Origin: Spirochaetaceae bacterium
GTDB taxonomy: Bacteria; Spirochaetota; Spirochaetia; SZUA-6; Bin103
NCBI GenBank assembly: GCA_028820215.1
Contig: JAPPKD010000021.1
Coordinates: forward strand, 1 to 5,919
DNA: 5,919 nt
Reading direction: 5' to 3'
Shown here: positions 1-4,768 of the stretch, piece after piece
Position numbering within the stretch: the first letter of the stretch is position 1
Layout: each line of letters opens with the position of its first letter
Made by a program: the position numbers and the translations under genes
Notes under the pieces: model-generated
The model's input: the letters and a program-made list of their open reading frames with translations, nothing else
What the model was told of the DNA's origin: nothing
The model's database searches: none

Positions 1-59
1 ACCTGATCTACTACTGGGTCGTGTTCGCCGACGCCTTCGGCTGGTTCTCCGCCGCTTGA
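1..59 (+). CDS. C-terminal end of an unidentified protein (partial)
   Basis: The frame with codons beginning at base 3 reads LIYYWVVFADAFGWFSAA and stops at TGA 57-59. Of its 18 sense codons, 17 end in G or C, the same bias as the dehydrogenase and transporter at the right of the window and unlike the operon that follows. This suggests a genuine gene tail belonging to the host backbone. The tail is hydrophobic and rich in aromatic residues, so a membrane-associated end or a buried C-terminal strand is possible. Eighteen residues are too few to name a family. The gene lies 76 bases upstream of the next start and on the same strand, so read-through into the operon is possible; no terminator was seen between them. 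Confidence 0.5.
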   Translation, partial: LIYYWVVFADAFGWFSAA

Positions 60-112
60 AGAGCGTCCAGCTGTGTCGTCCTCGGAGCTGCCCGCTTGCG
101 GTTTCCTTGAGT

Positions 113-133
113 GGCGGCGATAGTATCACCGCC
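113..133. promoter_or_regulatory. 21-bp near-perfect palindrome abutting the operon start (candidate operator)
   Basis: The arms GGCGG-C-GATA and TATC-A-CCGCC meet around a single central G at 123. Nine of ten base pairs match; the exception is 118 C against 128 A. The element ends two bases before the ATG at 136 and covers the place where a ribosome binding site would be expected; no Shine-Dalgarno sequence is visible there. TAGTAT (121-126) at its centre could serve as a weak -10 box, with TTGCGG (96-101) as a poor -35 at a long 19-bp spacing, which would give an almost leaderless transcript. A dimeric repressor bound here would block the promoter. In RNA, the GGCGG/CCGCC stem could instead hinder initiation. 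Function is inferred. Confidence 0.45.
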
Positions 134-135
134 GG

Positions 136-537
136 ATGCCGTATTCAGAGGACTACGTAGATTCGCATCGCCAACACTGGACTGACGCTGAGTTGCTGTT
201 CGCAAGCGCTCGGTGGTTGAACGCGGACCAGTTGTACGGAATCAGCGCGGAGTGCGGCCTGAAAGCGTTGATGCCGGCGCTGAGCATGCCGGTTGAGTGG
301 AAACACGTCAATGTGATTTGGCCCGGCTTTGCTCAGTTTGCTGCCAGCGCACGGGGAAGAGTAAGTGCACGATTTGTGAGACTTCTTCCGAGGCGGACTC
401 CGTTTGCCAACTGGTCGGTACACAACCGATACGCGCATAGCCAGCACTTTAGTCGAGCGAGCACGGAACAGCATCAAATCGCGGCTCGAGGAGTTCGCGA
501 CATGGTTCTGCAGGCGAGGATAGACGGTGTGATATGA
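136..537 (+). CDS. HEPN-like small helical protein, first gene of a three-gene operon
   Basis: This 133-aa protein has no signal peptide or membrane segment. Residues 11-46 (HRQHWTDAELLF...ADQLYGISAECGLKALM) have the look of the first two helices of a HEPN domain: a DAE-L amphipathic helix, then an A-x-x-L-x-G-x-x-A-E-C-x-L-K helix. Near the C terminus, VHNRYAHSQHF (95-105) gives R98-x5-H104, which fits the R-x4-6-H motif of HEPN ribonucleases; H101 is an alternative histidine. HEPN proteins are often RNases or partners in toxin and defence systems. No SAM-binding or nuclease motif of another type is visible. A TAG at 121 makes ATG 136 the earliest ATG start. The end overlaps the next gene as ATGA, indicating translational coupling. 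The HEPN assignment is by eye and moderate; catalytic activity is inferred from one motif. Confidence 0.75.
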   Translation: MPYSEDYVDSHRQHWTDAELLFASARWLNADQLYGISAECGLKALMPALSMPVEWKHVNVIWPGFAQFAASARGRVSARFVRLLPRRTPFANWSVHNRYAHSQHFSRASTEQHQIAARGVRDMVLQARIDGVI

Positions 538-1820
538 CTGATCCGATGGTACCCTTTGATGACATACGGAGCCGAGTCACCGCTCTGTTGCGCAGTTTCA
601 GCGGTTCCCTTAAGCAGATTGGTCAACTCTACGTGGTACGCGATCTAATGGGTAGGGTTCGCCTAACGGTGTCGGAAGCCGTCGAGAGTAGTGAACCGTG
701 TCGTGCGACGCTTGCTCAACTTGCCGATCGCTTGCATGAGACGCTGGGGACTCGGTCCTATGGGGCGGAAGATGCAGTCCTGTTTGTGGATTCCGACATG
801 CTCGAAGACCTCCACGGTTCCGCCCGGGATGTGGATTCTGAGATTCCCGGCGTCTATTGGGTAGACCGACTGGTGACGGGGAACGATTGGTGGACAGTCG
901 GAAAAACGCCATCCGAGCGTGGTGTGAGGCGCTATACCCTCTATGCGGTCAAGGGGGGTGTGGGACGCAGTACGAGTGCAGCGGCTCTTGCATACTACCT
1001 TGCAGATCAGGGAGAGCATGTGATGGTCCTTGATCTGGATCTGGAATCACCGGGTTTGTCAGTCGGTCTGTTGGATCCGCGCAAGCAGCCACGATACGGG
1101 ATAGTCGATTGGTTCGTAGAGGATCTGGTAGGGCAGGGTGATCATGTTGTCGAAGCGATGGCGGGTTTAGCTTGGGACAACGACTTCGATGGAGATGTGC
1201 TCATAGTGCCGGCTCACGGCGCAGATCCGGGCGAATACCTCGCCAAGTTGGGCCGGGTGTACTTGGACACCGATATCCCCTGGACGGCGCGTCTTCGCTG
1301 TTTGCTGGAAAAGCTCGAAGAGCGGCACAGACCGTCAATCGTCTTGTTGGAGAGCCGTAGCGGGCTGCACGATATCGCGGCCGCCACCGTAACCGACCTC
1401 AATGCACAGGTCCTGCTGTTCGCCGTCGACGCGGATAGCCACTGGTCTGACTACAGCGTTCTGTTCCGGCACTGGCAGAAGCAAGGGCTCGCGACCGAGA
1501 TCAGAGATCGTCTGTCGATTGTCTCCGCACTTACGCCCGAACAAGAGGCGAAGCAGTACCTGAGAGGCTTTCAGGAGCGTTCCTGGAGTTTGTTCCGCGA
1601 CCACCTGTACGACGAGGTGAGACCGAAGCATTCCGGGGATCCATTCTCGTTTGATCTTGGCGACAATGACGCACCGCACAGTCCTATCCCAATCTACTGG
1701 ACTCGAGGTCTGGCCGCAGGCGCGTCGCTACGCAACGTAGGCCTCCCCCTTGCGTATCTGGATTTCCTGTCGGTGATAAAGCAGATGATCGACGATGATG
1801 GCGGCCGAGGCTCGAATTGA
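534..1820 (+). CDS. ParA/MinD-type ATPase with KGGVGR variant P-loop
   Basis: This 428-aa protein is a SIMIBI-class (ParA/MinD-like) ATPase. The deviant Walker A is KGGVGRST at 140-147: signature lysine K140 is kept, while the usual P-loop lysine is R145, as in the group called KGGVGR-motif variant ATPases. The second-strand motif follows at 163-174 (VMVLDLDLESPG). The Walker B-like segment is IVLLESRSGLHD (269-280), with E273 where an aspartate is usual and the S-R-x-G-L pattern seen in this group. A further strand, VLLFAVDAD (293-301), corresponds to the nucleotide-base side. Canonical ParA has its P-loop near residue 10-20; here about 130 residues precede it, holding two probable helices and strands such as QLYVVRD and AVLFVDSD. 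That domain was not recognised. The start overlaps the preceding stop (ATGA) and the stop overlaps the next start (TTGA). The likely role is a nucleotide switch or regulator for the neighbouring proteins rather than plasmid partition, since no ParB-like partner or centromere repeats are seen. Confidence 0.85.
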   Translation: MTDPMVPFDDIRSRVTALLRSFSGSLKQIGQLYVVRDLMGRVRLTVSEAVESSEPCRATLAQLADRLHETLGTRSYGAEDAVLFVDSDMLEDLHGSARDVDSEIPGVYWVDRLVTGNDWWTVGKTPSERGVRRYTLYAVKGGVGRSTSAAALAYYLADQGEHVMVLDLDLESPGLSVGLLDPRKQPRYGIVDWFVEDLVGQGDHVVEAMAGLAWDNDFDGDVLIVPAHGADPGEYLAKLGRVYLDTDIPWTARLRCLLEKLEERHRPSIVLLESRSGLHDIAAATVTDLNAQVLLFAVDADSHWSDYSVLFRHWQKQGLATEIRDRLSIVSALTPEQEAKQYLRGFQERSWSLFRDHLYDEVRPKHSGDPFSFDLGDNDAPHSPIPIYWTRGLAAGASLRNVGLPLAYLDFLSVIKQMIDDDGGRGSN

Positions 1821-3268
1821 GTAGCGATGTCGACGTCCAACTGACTCGTGAGGCGCTCGCAAGTCTGCCGACCGGGACAAGTCATGGCGAGAGCCCCGCT
1901 CCGGAGCATGTCTATCTTCCCATGTCACATCTCAGGGCGATGCACCCCGACACGCTGGTAGTAACAGGTATGCGCGGTGCCGGCAAGACGTTCTGGTGGA
2001 GTGCGCTTCAAGAGGCTTCGGTGCGCCGCTTGCTGGGTGCGCACACGGATCGGTTTCGGCTGAGCGAGAAGGACGAGGTGCATCCGGGTTTTGGCGTGGT
2101 CGCTGCGCTCGACGACTATCCGAGCAAGGACGTACTACGGCAACTCATTACGAGTGGCTTGGAGCCCAGGATCGTTTGGCGCACCGTAGAGGCATGGCAA
2201 CTTGCTCGTACCGGCGACCCACTGCGCCAACTCAGAACTTGGCAAGAGCGCGGGTCATATGTTCGCGACAATCCGGAGCCGATCGAACGAATGTTCATGG
2301 AGCGGGATCGAGAATTCGAGGAGCGGGGAGTCTACTTCATCATTCTCTTTGACGCCCTTGATCGCTGTGCGGACGGATGGCAGAATATGTACCCTGCAAT
2401 TCGTGGCCTCCTCCAAACCGTGCTGGACTTACGTTCTTACCGGAGATTGCGAGCCAAGGTCTTTCTGCGATCAGATCAGATGGACGAAGGCGCGATTGCC
2501 GACTTTCCCGATGCATCGAAAGTCATCTCTTCGGCAGTGGAATTGAGCTGGCCGCGCCGCGAGTTGTACGGGCTACTGTGGCACCACTTGGCAAACGGAC
2601 CAAACGGCGAGCAGTTCCGAGAGTTTGCCGGCGGCCGTTGGTCTTCGGCGGACATGGGCGAATCGCTGGCCTATCCCGTTCCACGAAGCATCGTCACGGA
2701 GGATAGTCAACGTGACAAGTTCCACTTGGTTGCCGGACCATGGATGGGACTTGGACCGAAGCGCGGGTTCCCGTATACTTGGATTCCGAACCACCTGGGC
2801 GATACTGAGGGACGCGTCAGTCCCCGTTCATTTCTTGCCGCTTTGCAGAAAGCCGCTGAGGTTACTGCCGACGAGCACTCGGAGCACCGGTATGCATTGC
2901 ACTATGACAGCATTAAGCGTGGCGTGCAAGCAGCCTCCAAGATACGCGTAAGCGAGTTGTGCGAGGACTATCCATGGGTGGATCAGGTACTGAAGCCGCT
3001 CGCAGGGATGGTTGTTCCTTGTGAATTCGAGGAGATTGCCGATCGCTGGATCGGCGAGGGTGTAGTGGAGAGGCTGGAGTACGATACGGAAAATGATGCG
3101 GTGAAACTGCCCCCCCGTCACATTGAACTGGGGGCCGACGGCGTTCGTTCCGACCTCGAGTTGCTAGGTGTCTTCTTGAGGTTACTGGACGGCCGAGTGA
3201 ATATTCCGGATGTATTCAGAGTAGGATATGGCCTTGGACGCAGGGGCGGCGTGCGGCCCATCTTGTGA
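1817..3268 (+). CDS. P-loop NTPase (STAND/AAA-like), third gene of the operon
   Basis: This 483-aa protein carries a standard Walker A, GMRGAGKT (51-58), after a short strand TLVVT, and a Walker B, YFIILFDALD (173-182, acidic residues D179 and D182). A sensor-1-like strand AKVFLRSDQ follows at 213-221. The remainder (about 240-460) is mostly helical, with SPRSFLAALQKAAE at 335-348. The C terminus is glycine- and arginine-rich (IPDVFRVGYGLGRRGGVRP, 463-481) after a likely winged-helix-type segment. This order resembles the KAP/Sll1717-like or STAND P-loop ATPases found in conflict systems, but the exact family could not be fixed. No effector domain (nuclease, protease, TIR) or membrane segment is seen, so the effector may be the HEPN-like neighbour. 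Initiation is at TTG 1817, overlapping the previous stop as TTGA, with GAGG at 1807-1810 six bases upstream; the next in-frame ATG is about residue 36. The stop overlaps a GTG (GTGA, 3265-3268). Confidence 0.82.
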   Translation: MSSDVDVQLTREALASLPTGTSHGESPAPEHVYLPMSHLRAMHPDTLVVTGMRGAGKTFWWSALQEASVRRLLGAHTDRFRLSEKDEVHPGFGVVAALDDYPSKDVLRQLITSGLEPRIVWRTVEAWQLARTGDPLRQLRTWQERGSYVRDNPEPIERMFMERDREFEERGVYFIILFDALDRCADGWQNMYPAIRGLLQTVLDLRSYRRLRAKVFLRSDQMDEGAIADFPDASKVISSAVELSWPRRELYGLLWHHLANGPNGEQFREFAGGRWSSADMGESLAYPVPRSIVTEDSQRDKFHLVAGPWMGLGPKRGFPYTWIPNHLGDTEGRVSPRSFLAALQKAAEVTADEHSEHRYALHYDSIKRGVQAASKIRVSELCEDYPWVDQVLKPLAGMVVPCEFEEIADRWIGEGVVERLEYDTENDAVKLPPRHIELGADGVRSDLELLGVFLRLLDGRVNIPDVFRVGYGLGRRGGVRPIL

Positions 3269-3545
3269 CGGATTCAGTTCAGCCAGGCGGTACTGATTTC
3301 GGAGGGGCGATTTGGCCGGCAGGCGCGGTTCCTGGTGCGGCGCGCTGCCGCGCACTGAGCCGGCCGACGGCGGCGAGGGCAGCTCGGCTCTTGGTGTTTG
3401 CCGGCATCGCTGCGAGGCGCGATCCCGAGATCGCGCGCGGTGACCACGTCCGCGGCTTCGCGATGTTCTTCGGCGCCGTAGACAGTGGCCGCCGCGGGCG
3501 GCAGGTGAAGACTCGGAACGGCTCTGGCAGTAGCGGCGGGGTCGG
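3269..3545. other. GC-rich convergent intergenic region with hairpins and no convincing gene
   Basis: This region lies between the 3' ends of the plus-strand operon and the minus-strand dehydrogenase. Base composition shifts from operon-like to GC-rich at roughly 3300, so the right edge of the acquired segment probably lies close to the operon's last stop. Three simple hairpins are visible: 3337-3351 (GCGGC/GCCGC), 3417-3436, and 3488-3502 (GCCGCC/GGCGGC around GCG). A GTG-started plus frame (3265-3714) and a minus frame (3549 down to 3274) are both open, but neither has a recognisable product. The plus frame ends inside the dehydrogenase on the opposite strand. No tRNA, attachment-site duplication or IS end was found. 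Confidence 0.5.
3417..3436. terminator. Perfect 8-bp hairpin between convergent genes, possible bidirectional terminator
   Basis: GCGCGATC, a four-base loop CCGA, and GATCGCGC form an uninterrupted stem between two converging transcription units. The position suits a shared terminator. However, neither side is followed by a run of T residues, so intrinsic termination would be weak, and stems of this size arise readily in GC-rich DNA. Confidence 0.3.
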
Positions 3546-4562
3546 TTACTCCTCCCAGGGGTGGAGGATTACCTTGCCGGTCTCGCCGGTGAGCTGCAGG
3601 TCGAACGCCTTCCGGGCGTCCTTCATCGGCATGCGGTGGGTGATCTGCTTGTCGAGCAGATCACCGGAGTCGGCGATCACGCCGAGCAGCTTGGAGGCGT
3701 CGGCGCGGTTATAGTGCCACGCCCCGTACAGGGCGAGGCCGCGGCTGATCATGTCGCGGCTGGTGTACAGCGGCACCTCGCCGCCCTGGCCGACGAATGC
3801 CAGGCGCCCGCGGCGGCGCAGGCAGTCGAGCGCGAAGCGCTGCGCCGCGCCGACGCCGGAGCAATCCACGGCGGCGTCCACGCCGCGGCCGCCGGTCAAC
3901 TCCCACACCTGCTCGACGGCGCCGTCGGCGGCCGGATCGATCGCCACGGCGCCGAGCTTCTCGGCCAGCTTGCGCCGATAGGGAATCGTCTCCACCGCGA
4001 TCGCCCGCGCGCGCCGGTGCAGGACGTTGACGATCGCCCCCAGGCCCACGGGTCCGATGCCGGTTACCATCACCGTCTCGCCGCTGCCCACGTTCATGCG
4101 CTGCATGGCGCCGAACGTGGGGCCGAGACCGCAGCACGCCATGCTGCCGTGGTCGTACGACATCGAGTCGGGAATAGGAACCAGGAACCGGTCCTGCTTG
4201 ATCACGTACTGTGCGTAGGTGCCGGTGCCGTGCTCGTACACGCCGAGCTTCTCGGGGCTGGGCTGGTTCTCGCAGTGGATGTACTCGCCGGCCAGGCACA
4301 GGTCGCACACGCCGCAACTCGTCTGCGGCATGACCGCCACCCGGTCGCCCACCTTGATCAGACTGGACTGGTCCACGTCCACCACCTCGCCGGCCGCCTC
4401 GTGGCCCATGGAGGGAAGTCCGCGCCCCGCTTTGTACGCCTTGTACTCGGTGCACATGGGCGCGCTGAGGATCTTCACCACCACCCACTCGCCCTGCGCC
4501 TGCGGATCGGGAACGTCTGCCAGGTTCACCTGCCGGTCATCGGTCGTCTGAACTACTTTCAA
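3546..4562 (-). CDS. Zinc-dependent medium-chain alcohol/polyol dehydrogenase
   Basis: This 338-aa protein is a zinc-type member of the medium-chain dehydrogenase/reductase superfamily, a cytosolic NAD(P)-dependent oxidoreductase; its length is normal for the family. Residues counted from the TTG start: C37 (APMCTEY) and G-H-E at 53-55 supply the catalytic-zinc region, with C143/C144 (ACCGLGP) as the likely third ligand. C83, C86, C89 and C97 (CGVCDLC...C) are the structural-zinc lobe. GIGPVG (168-173) is the Rossmann dinucleotide turn. E191 at the end of the second strand is an acidic residue at a position that usually favours NAD. The substrate cannot be read from sequence; alcohol, sorbitol/xylitol or threonine-type are all possible. 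The frame extends upstream to ATGs at 4598 and 4595 (and further, to 4682), but those two ATGs lie inside the promoter -10 box. TTG 4562 has GGGAG seven bases ahead and gives the usual family N terminus (KVVQTTDDRQVNLADVPDP), so it is preferred. Codon use is strongly G/C-ending. Confidence 0.9.
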   Translation of the reverse strand: MKVVQTTDDRQVNLADVPDPQAQGEWVVVKILSAPMCTEYKAYKAGRGLPSMGHEAAGEVVDVDQSSLIKVGDRVAVMPQTSCGVCDLCLAGEYIHCENQPSPEKLGVYEHGTGTYAQYVIKQDRFLVPIPDSMSYDHGSMACCGLGPTFGAMQRMNVGSGETVMVTGIGPVGLGAIVNVLHRRARAIAVETIPYRRKLAEKLGAVAIDPAADGAVEQVWELTGGRGVDAAVDCSGVGAAQRFALDCLRRRGRLAFVGQGGEVPLYTSRDMISRGLALYGAWHYNRADASKLLGVIADSGDLLDKQITHRMPMKDARKAFDLQLTGETGKVILHPWEE

Positions 4563-4569
4563 GATGGTA

Positions 4570-4574
4570 CTCCC
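4570..4574 (-). promoter_or_regulatory. Ribosome binding site fixing the dehydrogenase TTG start
   Basis: GGGAG on the minus strand lies seven bases upstream of TTG 4562-4560. No comparable site precedes the ATG codons at 4598 and 4595, so this site favours the TTG start. Confidence 0.55.
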
Positions 4575-4593
4575 AGAATTGTGCTCGGGCGGC

Positions 4594-4622
4594 ATCATAG
4601 TGACCCGCGCCGGTCGCGGCAA
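4594..4622 (-). promoter_or_regulatory. Sigma-70-type promoter of the dehydrogenase gene
   Basis: On the minus strand, TTGCCG (4622-4617, 4 of 6 to TTGACA) is followed by a 17-bp spacer and TATGAT (4599-4594, 5 of 6 to TATAAT). Transcription would begin near 4587, giving a leader of about 25 bases that contains the GGGAG ribosome binding site. Spacing, match quality and position agree with one another. The call assumes a housekeeping sigma factor of the common bacterial type. Confidence 0.55.
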
Positions 4623-4630
4623 GGACGCCA

Positions 4631-4648
4631 TGCGGTGCCTGCGGTGCC
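4631..4648. repeat. Tandem 9-bp repeat upstream of the dehydrogenase promoter
   Basis: TGCGGTGCC occurs twice in direct succession (4631-4639 and 4640-4648), starting nine bases upstream of the dehydrogenase -35 box. A related inverted copy, CGGCACCG, lies at 4757-4764 just before the transporter start. A 10-bp palindrome GCACGCGTGC sits at 4669-4678. These could be regulator sites serving both divergent genes, or chance in GC-rich DNA. Confidence 0.35.
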
Positions 4649-4768
4649 CGGCGGCGCCGTGGCCAGGAGCACGCGTGCACACCCCCGGGTGCCGCTTGCC
4701 GGGGCGCGCTGGGGGCGAGTAACTTTCGGCGCCGTGAATAGCTGCTCGCCGTGGGACGGCACCGGAGG

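Noticed and set aside
663..1019. Minus-strand frame of 118 codons within the ATPase gene
   Set aside because: It is antisense to the ATPase N-terminal region and has no motif or ribosome binding site.
534..1820. Plasmid-type ParA partition function
   Set aside because: No ParB-like gene or iteron/centromere repeats are present, the P-loop is not N-terminal, and the operon partners do not fit a partition locus.
1996..2352. Plus-strand frame of 118 codons within the P-loop NTPase gene
   Set aside because: It is an out-of-frame reading of a gene whose Walker A and B motifs are intact in the main frame.
3269..3545. CRISPR array, tRNA gene or insertion sequence at the island edge
   Set aside because: There are no regularly spaced repeats, no tRNA-like cloverleaf, and no transposase or terminal inverted repeats; only short unrelated hairpins are present.
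3709..4488. Minus-strand frame of 259 codons overlapping the dehydrogenase
   Set aside because: It is a frame-shifted shadow, with runs of R, G and P and no recognisable motif.
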